In this document: in pieces, positions 41,330-50,645 of the stretch
How the letters are laid out: every line of letters starts with the position of its first letter
Numbering within the stretch: the first letter of the stretch is position 1
NCBI RefSeq assembly: GCF_001650495.1
Contig: NZ_LWCS01000024.1
Location: forward strand, 48,392 to 112,391
Source of the DNA: Mycolicibacterium iranicum
GTDB taxonomy: Bacteria; Actinomycetota; Actinomycetes; Mycobacteriales; Mycobacteriaceae
Direction of reading: 5' to 3'
DNA length: 64,000 nt
Notes under the pieces: model-generated
Told to the model about the DNA's origin: nothing
The model's input: the letters and a program-made list of their open reading frames with translations, nothing else
Databases searched by the model: none
Position numbers and translations under genes: made by a program

Positions 41330-41410
41330 TTACGACGGCCGGACGACGATTACCGGTGAAACGTCGACGCCGACGGCGATCCTCTCGGTGGGGGGAGCCA
41401 TCTGATTCAT
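41330..41410 (-). pseudogene. Universal stress protein remnant
   Basis: An open frame of 26 codons reading MNQMAPPTERIAVGVDVSP directly joined to VIVVRPS and a stop. The first part matches the N-terminal strand of a universal stress protein (usually IVVGVDGSP), and the end matches its C-terminal strand (usually CPVIVVRP). The 110-120 residues normally between them are missing, so this looks like an internally deleted USP gene. It lies 13 bp before the antiporter start and could still act as a leader for it. Confidence 0.6.
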
Positions 41411-41464
41411 CCTCGTGTCGGTCTGAATGTCAGTGATGACCCTAGGAGCTGCACTCTCAACGGT

Positions 41465-41484
41465 CCAGAGGCCTTCGTCCCTGG
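41465..41484 (-). promoter_or_regulatory. DosR-box-like motif upstream of the USP remnant
   Basis: On the minus strand CCAGGGACGAAGGCCTCTGG keeps the GGGAC-N4-GGCC core of hypoxia DosR sites but fits only about half of the full 20-bp consensus. It lies 55 bp before the remnant ATG; USP genes are typical DosR targets. It may be a relic. Confidence 0.25.
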
Positions 41485-41586
41485 TCGGCGCGCCAGCAGA
41501 GGACCTCCGACCCTTGTGGAGGTAGCTGACGCGCCAGCAGAATTGCAGATGTCCACCCTGAGTGAGCTGAACTGCCGTCGAGGCCT

Positions 41587-41777
41587 TCAGAGTGATTCCA
41601 GCGCAGTCCGCAGCTTGGCGGCTACCTCGTCGGCGACGGACGAGACAGAAGTCCGATCTGGCGGTCGATTTCGACGGCTCGGCGAGCGAGCGGGGGACTG
41701 CACGCGCCGAGAATGACATTGCGCGCCAGGGCGTCGTCGAACGAGGCACGCAGAGTCGTCGACACGGCGAATCCCAT
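41587..41777 (-). pseudogene. Decayed DUF302-domain gene
   Basis: Starting at an ATG (41777) with a clear GAGGAG site, 9 bp after the CsoR-family gene, the frame reads MGFAVSTTLRASFDDALAR and then jumps to NVILGACSPPLARRAVEID before stopping at 41622. DUF302 proteins normally have about 45-50 residues between those two parts. The family's C-terminal helix continues in another frame, as VADEVAAKLRTALESL with a stop at 41587. The gene therefore carries both an internal deletion and a frameshift. DUF302 proteins often accompany CsoR/CstR-type regulators, which fits the position. Confidence 0.7.
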
Positions 41778-41786
41778 GGCTTCTCC

Positions 41787-42411
<625 letters not shown>

Positions 42412-42504
42412 ATGGACTGGCCGACCGCTGCCGTACTCATCGCGGCAATCGTCGCCATGATGGCGATCGTTAGTACCTATCTCGCGTCTCGGTTCTCGAA
42501 ATGA
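42412..42504 (+). CDS. 30-residue membrane peptide coupled to USP
   Basis: A tiny gene encoding MDWPTAAVLIAAIVAMMAIV followed by STYLASRFSK: one hydrophobic helix with a short basic end. It has one of the strongest ribosome binding sites in the window (AGAAGGAGG, 42397-42405, 6 bp before the ATG). Its stop overlaps the ATG of the tandem USP gene (ATGA), so ribosomes translating it should feed into the USP. I know no family name. A role as membrane anchor or leader for the USP is inference. Confidence 0.7.
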   Translation: MDWPTAAVLIAAIVAMMAIVSTYLASRFSK

Positions 42505-43388
42505 CCACAGGGCGATCGCCTTCCGGGGTCGTCGTCGGTGTGGATGGTTCGCAGGAGTCTGGGGCGGCGGTGCGCTGGGCCGCCCGTGAGGCGCAGCTCC
42601 ACGGCCTGCCGATGATCCTGATGTACGCGGTCCGGCGGCCGATAGTCACCTGGCCCCTCGCGCCGTCGGACCACATCGCCATCGAGGGCGAACTGCAGAA
42701 CGCCGAAGATGCGCTCAAGTACGCGCGTCAAGCGGCTCTGGCGATCGGGGGCCCCCGCCAACCGCCTGACGTTTATACCGAGATCGCACGATCGGGTGCG
42801 GTCTCCGCACTGGTCGACGCGTCCAAAGACGCGCACATGGTGGTCGTGGGCAGCCGCGGGATGGGAAGCATGGGCCGCCTGCTGCTCGGGTCGGTCAGCT
42901 CCGGTGTGATCCATCATGCGCGCTGCCCTGTCACCGTTGTACGCAGCAGGATGGGGGAGCTGCCCGATGACGGCGCACCGATCCTCCTGGGAGTGGACGG
43001 CTCGCCGGTCTCGGAGGCGGCCACTGCGCTGGCCTTTGAGGAGGCTTCTCGGCGCGGTGTGGACTTGGTGGCCCTACACGCATGGAGTGACGTGGGTGGC
43101 CTGCCGCTGCAGGGCCAGGAGTGGCGTGCCCGCAAGGAGCAGGCCGAGGAAATCCTCGCCGAGCGCCTGGCCGGCTGGCAGGAACGATACCCCGAAGTGC
43201 CGATTCGCCGTCACGTGGAATTCGACGAGCCGGCCCGCCAGCTCGTGGACCGCTCCGGCACCGCCCAACTCGTCGTGGTGGGCAGCCATGGCCGCGGTGG
43301 GTTCTCCGGGATGTTGCTCGGATCGGTCAGTTCGGCTGTCGTCCAATCCGTCGATGTTCCGGTGACGGTGGTCAGACCGCGCAGCTAA
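42501..43388 (+). CDS. Tandem universal stress protein
   Basis: A 295-residue cytosolic protein with two USP domains (residues about 8-148 and 158-294). Each begins with the ATP-binding strand (VVVGVDGSQES; ILLGVDGSPVS) and each has the G-x2-G-x9-G-S/T nucleotide loop (GSRGMGSMGRLLLGSVS; GSHGRGGFSGMLLGSVS), so both halves should bind ATP. Relatives slow growth or signal under hypoxia and stress. It follows the 30-residue membrane peptide with a 4-bp overlap and ends 4 bp inside the convergent furB stop. Confidence 0.92.
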   Translation: MTTGRSPSGVVVGVDGSQESGAAVRWAAREAQLHGLPMILMYAVRRPIVTWPLAPSDHIAIEGELQNAEDALKYARQAALAIGGPRQPPDVYTEIARSGAVSALVDASKDAHMVVVGSRGMGSMGRLLLGSVSSGVIHHARCPVTVVRSRMGELPDDGAPILLGVDGSPVSEAATALAFEEASRRGVDLVALHAWSDVGGLPLQGQEWRARKEQAEEILAERLAGWQERYPEVPIRRHVEFDEPARQLVDRSGTAQLVVVGSHGRGGFSGMLLGSVSSAVVQSVDVPVTVVRPRS

Positions 43389-43789
43389 TTGCCTGACGCC
43401 GCGACGGCGCAGGTGCGGCAGACCCCGAAAATTTCGATGGTGTGGTGGATATCGGAGTAGCCGTGGGTTTTGGCGACTTCGGATGCCCAGTTCTCCACGT
43501 GGTCACCCTGGATCTCGACGGTCGAGCCGCAGATTCGGCAGACGAGGTGATGGTGGTGGTTATCGGAGCACCGCCGGTAGACCGATTCGCCGGTGTCGGT
43601 GCGCAACGTGTCGAGCACGCCCGCCGTGGCCATCTGCTGAAGGGTGCGATAGACCGTGGTCAGGCCGACTCCCTCACCGCGCTGGCGTAATTCGTCGTGC
43701 AACTCCTGGGCTGAGCGGAAGTCGCTGGTCTTGTCCAGTAGCGCGCGGATCGCGGCGCGCTGCCGCGTCGCGCGGCCTTCGGTCGCCAT
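43385..43789 (-). CDS. furB: Zinc uptake regulator FurB (Zur)
   Basis: A 134-residue Fur-family repressor. The N-terminal winged helix (VGLTTVYRTLQQMATAGVLD) binds DNA. The metal residues lie in DNHHHHLVCRICGSTVEI and the final CRTC; the two CxxC pairs form the structural zinc site. In mycobacteria it represses zinc uptake and zinc-free ribosomal protein genes when zinc is plentiful. Its ATG overlaps the smtB stop (TGATG), the conserved mycobacterial smtB-furB operon. Confidence 0.95.
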   Translation of the reverse strand: MATEGRATRQRAAIRALLDKTSDFRSAQELHDELRQRGEGVGLTTVYRTLQQMATAGVLDTLRTDTGESVYRRCSDNHHHHLVCRICGSTVEIQGDHVENWASEVAKTHGYSDIHHTIEIFGVCRTCAVAASGN

Positions 43790-44148
43790 CAGCTGTCCTC
43801 GCCCGCGTGCGTCACGGCAGCGACCACGATGTCGGTCAGGTGATGGTCGGCCAGGCGGTACAACACTTCTCGTCCCGATCGCGAGCCCTCGACCACGCCG
43901 GCCGACTTCAGGATGCGCAGATGCTGGCTGACCAACGGTTGCGGCGCGTCCAGCATGTCGACGAGTTCGTGGACGCAGCGCGCGCCTTCGCGCAACTGCA
44001 GGACGATGGCGATGCGCACCGGGGCGGCCAGTGCGCGCAGCAGATCACCCGCGGAGTCGAGAACCGCACGTGGCGGCAGCTCCGCGGCCTGGGGTCCACC
44101 ATGGTGGTGGGTGTCCGACGAGTCGGTGATACTGGAAACGGTTTTCAT
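43789..44148 (-). CDS. smtB: Zinc-responsive ArsR/SmtB regulator
   Basis: A 119-residue ArsR/SmtB-family repressor. The helix-turn-helix is [20 protein letters not shown] (about 55-75). Possible metal ligands are the N-terminal DTHHHGG and the C-terminal helix [20 protein letters not shown] (Asp/His pattern of alpha5 zinc sites). In mycobacteria SmtB represses the smtB-furB operon at low zinc. The ATG at 44148 is chosen for the GGAGGAC site directly before it; a longer frame to 44166 lacks one. Divergent from glyS. Confidence 0.93.
   Translation of the reverse strand: MKTVSSITDSSDTHHHGGPQAAELPPRAVLDSAGDLLRALAAPVRIAIVLQLREGARCVHELVDMLDAPQPLVSQHLRILKSAGVVEGSRSGREVLYRLADHHLTDIVVAAVTHAGEDS
44133..44147 (-). 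promoter_or_regulatory. Zur-box-like 7-1-7 palindrome over smtB start
   Basis: On the + strand TGGAAACGGTTTTCA is a near-perfect 7-1-7 palindrome similar to the mycobacterial Zur motif TGAAAATGATTTTCA as I remember it. It covers codons 1-5 of smtB (MKTVS), so coding constraint may explain it. Confidence 0.28.
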
Positions 44149-44162
44149 TAGTCCTCCACAAT

Positions 44163-44182
44163 ACATGCATGACCGTGCATGT
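44163..44182. promoter_or_regulatory. Inverted repeat in the smtB-glyS promoter region
   Basis: ACATGCA and TGCATGT are perfect 7-bp arms around TGACCG. The site is 15 bp upstream of the smtB ATG, just outside its ribosome binding site, in the 86-bp gap to glyS. It is the best candidate for SmtB binding in this window, although ArsR-family sites are usually 12-2-12. Confidence 0.5.
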
Positions 44183-44234
44183 CAATGAGGGACATTGCGC
44201 GACGGAGTGGTCGGCCTCGCTACGCTGTCAATCC

Positions 44235-45606
<1,372 letters not shown>

Positions 45607-45620
<14 letters not shown>

Positions 45621-46587
45621 TTCCTTCGCTTGCCAGGGCGAGACCTTCGTCGCGCGATGTGGCGCCGACGTAGCCCAATTCGCGTCGGGCCGCCGTGTCG
45701 TCGACGGTGAAGGGCCGTCCGATCATGCGCACCATGGTGCGTGACAACGGGGGATCGGTTTCGGAGTTGCGCAGCTTTGCACCGGTCTCCATGATCCGAC
45801 CGACGTTGAACGCCAATGCATAAGGGACCGAGCGCACACGGTCGATCGAGACATCGTGGATGCGCGCTATCCCGGCGATGAAGTCGCGGAAGGTCATGGT
45901 GTCCCGGTCGGCGACGAAGTAGGGGCGGCCACCTCTGCCGCGGTCGAGGGCACATTCCACCGCTTCGATCACATTGTCGACATGCACTGTGCTGAAGAGA
46001 TATTCGCCGCGATTGATGAACGCGAACTGACCGCTGGCCACCCGGCCGGGGATTTCACGGCCGAACATGTCGCCGGCGCCCCAGATGGCGGGGGGACGGA
46101 TCGCCAGTGCGCGGAAACCAGGACGGTCGGCTGCCAATACGTCGGCCTCCGCGGTGGCCTTGCTGGCGATATAGGCCGAAAAACTGGACGGATAGGTCGG
46201 CGCGGACTCGTCGACGTCGCGCAGCGCAGAGCCCCGGTCGTCCATGACGACAGCGCCGGCACTGAGATAGACGAATGTGGTGGCACCAGCGTTCTGGGCT
46301 GCTGCGAGCAGCGCCCGCGTGCCGTCGACGTTGGTGCCGAAGTAGCGATCACGACGACCCGCGAAACGGAAATAGGCGGCCGCGTGCACGACGGCGTCGA
46401 CGGACGGCAGCGCGATGTCGGCCGGTGCGTCGAGGTCGACGGCCACGGGCGTGGCGCCGAGGGCTTGCACGGCGTCGGCTGATGTGTCGGACCGTGCGAT
46501 CGCGAACACCTGATGCCCGTCGCCGGTCAACCGCCGTATGAGACGGCTTCCGACGAATCCGGACCCGCCGGTGGCGAGAATCTTCAT
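45607..46587 (-). CDS. NAD(P)-dependent epimerase/3beta-HSD-like reductase
   Basis: A 326-residue extended short-chain dehydrogenase. The Rossmann loop is [11 protein letters not shown] at the N terminus, the catalytic Tyr-Lys pair is in YIASKATAE (about residue 143), and a Ser sits in YLSAGAVV. Similar proteins act as NAD-dependent epimerases, 3beta-hydroxysteroid dehydrogenases or dihydroflavonol-type reductases; the substrate cannot be told. The ATG at 46587 overlaps the TetR stop (ATGA) and puts the start at the Rossmann fold. Probably controlled by that TetR. Confidence 0.88.
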
Positions 46588-47150
46588 GATTGTTTTCCTT
46601 TCGGGTGGGGACGGCAGATCGCACGCAGGGCGTCGTCGCGAAGACGCGCGATCATGTCGGGATGCGGCGTGCGGTCCCACGCCGGCGTGTACAGCGACGC
46701 GGCGGCGTGGGCTGAGGCCCACGCGAGTTCGACGGCCGCGTCGGCGTCCATGGCGAGACGGTCTGCGTCAGCCACTGCTTGGATCTGTAGCCGCAGGAGT
46801 TCGCGCGCCTGGTCGGCGGCGGGGATATCGGCGCCCTGAAGCACCCGAGCCACCATCGCCGAGTACAGGCGGGGCCGTTCGGCCGCGAAACGCACGTAGT
46901 TGTCCCAGCCATCGCGCAGCCCGATCGCTGGGTCGGGCGCTGCCTCCACCGCTGCCTTGTGAGCGAGGAATTCCGCAAAAGCCTGGGCGATCGCCGCGCT
47001 GAGCAGACCGTTGATACTGCCGAAGTAGTGGTAGAGGGTCGGGGCGGTGACGCCGGCGATGTCGCACACCGCGCGCGTCGAGAACTGGTCCTGGCCGTCC
47101 CGCTCGAGAACCTGCAGTGCGGCGGCAAGGAGTTTGGTACGACTGTCCAC
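46584..47150 (-). CDS. TetR-family regulator
   Basis: A 188-residue repressor with an N-terminal TetR helix-turn-helix (STRAVCDIAGVTAPTLYHYF, residues about 24-43) and a ligand-binding helical C-terminal half. It is in one operon with the epimerase-like gene through a 4-bp overlap. The strong inverted repeat just upstream (47161-47208) is its likely operator, so it should control itself and the epimerase. The ligand is unknown. Confidence 0.92.
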   Translation of the reverse strand: MDSRTKLLAAALQVLERDGQDQFSTRAVCDIAGVTAPTLYHYFGSINGLLSAAIAQAFAEFLAHKAAVEAAPDPAIGLRDGWDNYVRFAAERPRLYSAMVARVLQGADIPAADQARELLRLQIQAVADADRLAMDADAAVELAWASAHAAASLYTPAWDRTPHPDMIARLRDDALRAICRPHPKGKQS

Positions 47151-47160
47151 CCAGACGACT

Positions 47161-47208
47161 ATAGCGTCGATATATTTAAATGTAAAGGTGATACTATATC
47201 GACGTTAT
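47161..47208. promoter_or_regulatory. Long inverted repeat in TetR promoter
   Basis: Arms ATAGCGTCGATATA (47161-47174) and TATATCGACGTTAT (47195-47208) are complementary at 13 of 14 positions, around a 20-bp AT-rich centre that may hold the promoter. It starts 11 bp upstream of the TetR ATG. The low GC content stands out from the surrounding DNA. Likely TetR operator, possibly two half-sites or two dimers. Confidence 0.65.
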
Positions 47209-47235
47209 ACTTAATGTCCGAGCGACCGTCCTCGG

Positions 47236-49266
47236 TCAGAAGCGGCCGCCGCCCCCGCTGTAGCTTCGGCCCGACGACCGCGACGAGCCCCCGAACGACG
47301 ACGGACGGCCCAGCCCACGCCCGCCGCCGAAGCCCCCTCCGAATCCGCCCCGCATCGCGCCGCCGAGGATGTTGCCGATCAGGATGCCTCCGATCACCGC
47401 ACCCATGTCGGAACTGCCGCCGCCGCCCCAGGTGCCGCCGCCGCCACCCCATCCGCTGAATTGCTGCTGTGCGGCGTGAACGTCGTTGTTGGCCAACGAT
47501 TGTGCCTGTGCGGCAAGGGTCGACGCGCCATTGGCGTGTGCGATGGCCTCGCTGAGATTGGTCTCCTTCTTGTCCTGGGCGGCCTGCAGTTGCCGGACCG
47601 CCTCGGCCAGCCGCGTGCGCGCCTCGGGCCCGATGCTGCCGCGGCGCGTGTCGATGAAATCGGAGACACCGCGCACCCGCGACTGGGCGGTCATCAGTGC
47701 CTGGTCGTAGGCGCGGCTCATCCGCTCGACCGCAGCGCGCTCTTCTGCGACGCCGGCCAGCAGCAGGTCGAGGTCTGCGTCGGCCTTCGTCAGCCGGGTG
47801 AAGGCGCCGAGGGGATCGGAGTTACCGGTGTGCTGCGCATCGGCGACGGCCTTGCTCGCCGTATCCCGGGCCGCCTCGAGCTCGGCCCGGCGAGCGGTGC
47901 TGCTCTGCTGCAGTTGTGTTGTCGCAGCGGCGATGCCGTTCTGGATATCTGCGATCGCCGCGGGCAGCGAGGCCACCGCACGGTTGATGTCACTGCCCAC
48001 CGAATCAATCGCATCGAGCAGCATCCTGGCCTGTCCCAGCGACGACTCGGCGGCCCGAACCGCATCGACGAGCCCCATCTGCTGACCCGCCGGACGGGCC
48101 ACGAGAGCCCTTGCGGCGCTGATGGTCTGGTCTGCGAATGTCAGGCGCTCTTTGGCGGCACCGACGTTGTCGGCGACGGAGGCCAGTGCGGACGCGTCGA
48201 ACTGGGTGTGCAGCGCGGCGAGTGCCTGTTCGGCTGGACCGAGCCGCGCGGTCAGATCGACCATCTGCTGGGTCAGACCGTCGAGCCGGGTCGGCGCGTT
48301 GATGACGAGGTCGCGGAGTTGCTCGAACGCCTCGCCCTGGGCCTCCAGTTCATCGTCGGCGCGGGCGGCTGCCACGATGGACCGGGTCAGCAGATCGCGG
48401 CGTTGCTGCACGGTCTCCGGTACGGCGTCGTCCAGAATCTGGCGCACGTTGAAGGCCTGCGCCAACGCGGTGCGTGCGTTGTCGACGGCGCGGGTGAAAG
48501 GCGCCGTCCGGTCGGGGCCGAACTCCTCGACGGCCAAAGCCAGTTCGCCCTCGCTGGTGCGCACCGCGTTGTCGACGTCGACCACGATCGCCTTGCTCAG
48601 ATCGTCGAGCGCATCCAACGGCACGGACGCCAGCGCGTTCGGATCCGCAGGGTTGACGCGACGCGCGGCCTCGAACTGTGCAGCGCGCAGACGGCGTCGA
48701 CGCCTTCGCGCCCACCACAACAGCATGACCAGCGCCGCCGCCAGCACGGCGAAGATGAAGAGCAGTGTCAGCCATGACATCCCGCCGCCCGACGACGACC
48801 CCGGCCTCGCCGAGGTCTCGATCCCGTCGGCGGCCGCCACGGCCGCGCCGGCGAAGTCACGATTCCGCAGCGCGGGCTCGATGACATTGGTCTGCAGGGA
48901 CTGCGCTGCGCTCTGCGGCATGATCGCGGTCGGCACCTGGAAGGCGTAGGCCCGCTCGCTTGTAGCGATGGCCAGTAGGGCGTCGCGGTCGCCGAAGTCA
49001 CTGAGCTGCATGGTGGTTCGTGCCCAGCCCGGTGCGCTCTGACCGAAGGAGTCTACGTAGACCACCCACAGCCGGACCCGCTGCTCTTCGTAGAGCTGTG
49101 TCAGCGCGTCCTCGACCTGGATGAGTTGCTCGGGCGAGAGCGCGTCCGCCCGGTCGGTCACGTAATCGGGGACGCGGAACGGTGGCTCGGCGGACGCCCC
49201 CGGTGCACAGAGAAGTCCAACGACCACGACGGCGAGGAGCATGTTGAGCAGGCGGGCGACGCGCAT
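47236..49266 (-). CDS. TPM-domain membrane protein with coiled coil
   Basis: A 676-residue protein in the position of Rv2345, divergent from dgt. A signal peptide ([20 protein letters not shown], cleavage near ASA) precedes an extracytoplasmic TPM domain (about residues 30-150, [14 protein letters not shown]). Then come one transmembrane helix ([20 protein letters not shown]), a basic stretch RRRRRRLR, a long cytoplasmic coiled coil to about 610, and a Gly/Ser/Arg-rich tail. TPM domains occur in thylakoid and membrane quality-control proteins; the role here is unknown. The ATG at 49266 is chosen because it puts the signal peptide at the N terminus. Confidence 0.85.
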   Translation of the reverse strand: MRVARLLNMLLAVVVVGLLCAPGASAEPPFRVPDYVTDRADALSPEQLIQVEDALTQLYEEQRVRLWVVYVDSFGQSAPGWARTTMQLSDFGDRDALLAIATSERAYAFQVPTAIMPQSAAQSLQTNVIEPALRNRDFAGAAVAAADGIETSARPGSSSGGGMSWLTLLFIFAVLAAALVMLLWWARRRRRRLRAAQFEAARRVNPADPNALASVPLDALDDLSKAIVVDVDNAVRTSEGELALAVEEFGPDRTAPFTRAVDNARTALAQAFNVRQILDDAVPETVQQRRDLLTRSIVAAARADDELEAQGEAFEQLRDLVINAPTRLDGLTQQMVDLTARLGPAEQALAALHTQFDASALASVADNVGAAKERLTFADQTISAARALVARPAGQQMGLVDAVRAAESSLGQARMLLDAIDSVGSDINRAVASLPAAIADIQNGIAAATTQLQQSSTARRAELEAARDTASKAVADAQHTGNSDPLGAFTRLTKADADLDLLLAGVAEERAAVERMSRAYDQALMTAQSRVRGVSDFIDTRRGSIGPEARTRLAEAVRQLQAAQDKKETNLSEAIAHANGASTLAAQAQSLANNDVHAAQQQFSGWGGGGGTWGGGGSSDMGAVIGGILIGNILGGAMRGGFGGGFGGGRGLGRPSSFGGSSRSSGRSYSGGGGRF

Positions 49267-49339
49267 GCTCGCCAATCTAATGCGGCCCAACCCTATGGCT
49301 GCGATTACCGGGCCGATCTGCCTGGCAGACTGTGCGTCG

Positions 49340-50614
49340 GTGTCCACTGATCTCACGCCACGTGATCCCTACAGCGAGTTCGACCGTCAGCGCCTGGTGG
49401 TCGAGCTGCCCAAGGGTGCCGCGCTACCGGGCACAGGAACCGAACACCGCACCGATTTCGCGCGTGACCGCGCGCGTGTCCTGCATTCCGCGGCGCTGCG
49501 GCGCCTCGCCGACAAGACACAGGTGGTCGGTCCCCGCCAGAGTGAGACGCCCCGCACCCGGCTGACACATTCGCTCGAGGTCGCCCAGATCGGCCGTGGG
49601 ATGGCGGTGGGGCTGGGAGCAGATCCGGATCTGGTCGACCTGGCGGGCCTGGCGCACGACATCGGTCATCCGCCCTACGGGCACAACGGCGAGCGAGCAC
49701 TCAATCAGCTGGGCGAGGCCTGCGGTGGCTTCGAAGGCAACGCGCAGAACTTCCGGATCCTCACCCGGCTGGAGCCGAAAGTCCTGGTGCGCGAACATCG
49801 TCAGGAACGAAGTGCCGGGCTGAATTTGACGAGAGCGGCGCTGGACGCGGTGACGAAGTATCCGTGGTTCCGCGCGCCCGAGGGCGGCAAGTTCGGGTTC
49901 TACGCCGACGACGCCGAGGCGGCGGCATGGATGCGCGGCGACGCGCCCGACCGAAGGTCGTGCCTGGAGGCGCAGATCATGGACTGGGCCGACGACGTCG
50001 CCTACTCGGTGCACGACGTGGAGGACGGCGTCATCTCGGGGCGCATCGACCTGCGGGTGTTGGCCGACGATGACGCCGTCAACGCGCTGGGACGGCTCGG
50101 CCAGTCCCACGGCATGGGCGGTGGTTTGGCGGCGGCCGACCTCGTCGAGGCGGCCGACAGGCTCTCGGTGCTGCCCGCGGTCGCCGCGGTCGGCAAGTAC
50201 GACGGCACGTTGTCGGCGTCGGTGGCGCTCAAGACGATGACGAGCGAGCTGGTCGGACGGTTCGCGTCGTCGGCTATCGCCGCGACCCGTCACGCCACGG
50301 GTCCAGGCAGGCTGGTCCGTTACCGAACCAATCTCGAGGTTCCCACTGTGGTGCGCGCCGAGGTCGCGGTGCTGAAGATCCTGGCTCTGCAGTTCATCAT
50401 GTCCGACCCGAAACATCTCGATCTGCAGGCGCAGCAGCGTGACCGGGTCGAGGCCGTCGTCGAGTTCATCCTGTCCGGCGCACCCGCGACACTGGACCCG
50501 TTGTTCGTCCCGGAGTTCAACGCGGCCCACGACGACGCCGCGCGACTGAGAGTGGTCATCGACCAGGTGGCATCACTCACCGAAGGTCGGCTGGAGCGGC
50601 TCGAACCCGCGTAA
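49340..50614 (+). CDS. dgt: Deoxyguanosinetriphosphate triphosphohydrolase-like protein
   Basis: A 424-residue HD-domain phosphohydrolase that splits dNTPs to deoxynucleosides and triphosphate, helping to control nucleotide pools. The HD metal site is formed by [29 protein letters not shown] and the later [19 protein letters not shown]. The GTG at 49340 gives [18 protein letters not shown], matching the expected start; the longer frame from 49241 crosses the TPM start. It lies 31 bp before dnaG on the same strand, a conserved pairing. Confidence 0.93.
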   Translation: MSTDLTPRDPYSEFDRQRLVVELPKGAALPGTGTEHRTDFARDRARVLHSAALRRLADKTQVVGPRQSETPRTRLTHSLEVAQIGRGMAVGLGADPDLVDLAGLAHDIGHPPYGHNGERALNQLGEACGGFEGNAQNFRILTRLEPKVLVREHRQERSAGLNLTRAALDAVTKYPWFRAPEGGKFGFYADDAEAAAWMRGDAPDRRSCLEAQIMDWADDVAYSVHDVEDGVISGRIDLRVLADDDAVNALGRLGQSHGMGGGLAAADLVEAADRLSVLPAVAAVGKYDGTLSASVALKTMTSELVGRFASSAIAATRHATGPGRLVRYRTNLEVPTVVRAEVAVLKILALQFIMSDPKHLDLQAQQRDRVEAVVEFILSGAPATLDPLFVPEFNAAHDDAARLRVVIDQVASLTEGRLERLEPA

Positions 50615-50645
50615 TCACATCCGTTGCGGCCTCTAGACTGTCCAG

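Noticed and set aside
41489..41541. 12-bp direct repeat CGCGCCAGCAGA at 41489 and 41530 as an attachment site or CRISPR-like unit
   Set aside because: Only two copies, 41 bp apart, no integrase, no further spacing pattern; kept only as a possible deletion-related repeat.
47461..48777. 438-codon + strand frame opposite the TPM protein
   Set aside because: Shadow frame with many Arg/Gly/Cys; the opposite strand has signal peptide, TPM domain and coiled coil.
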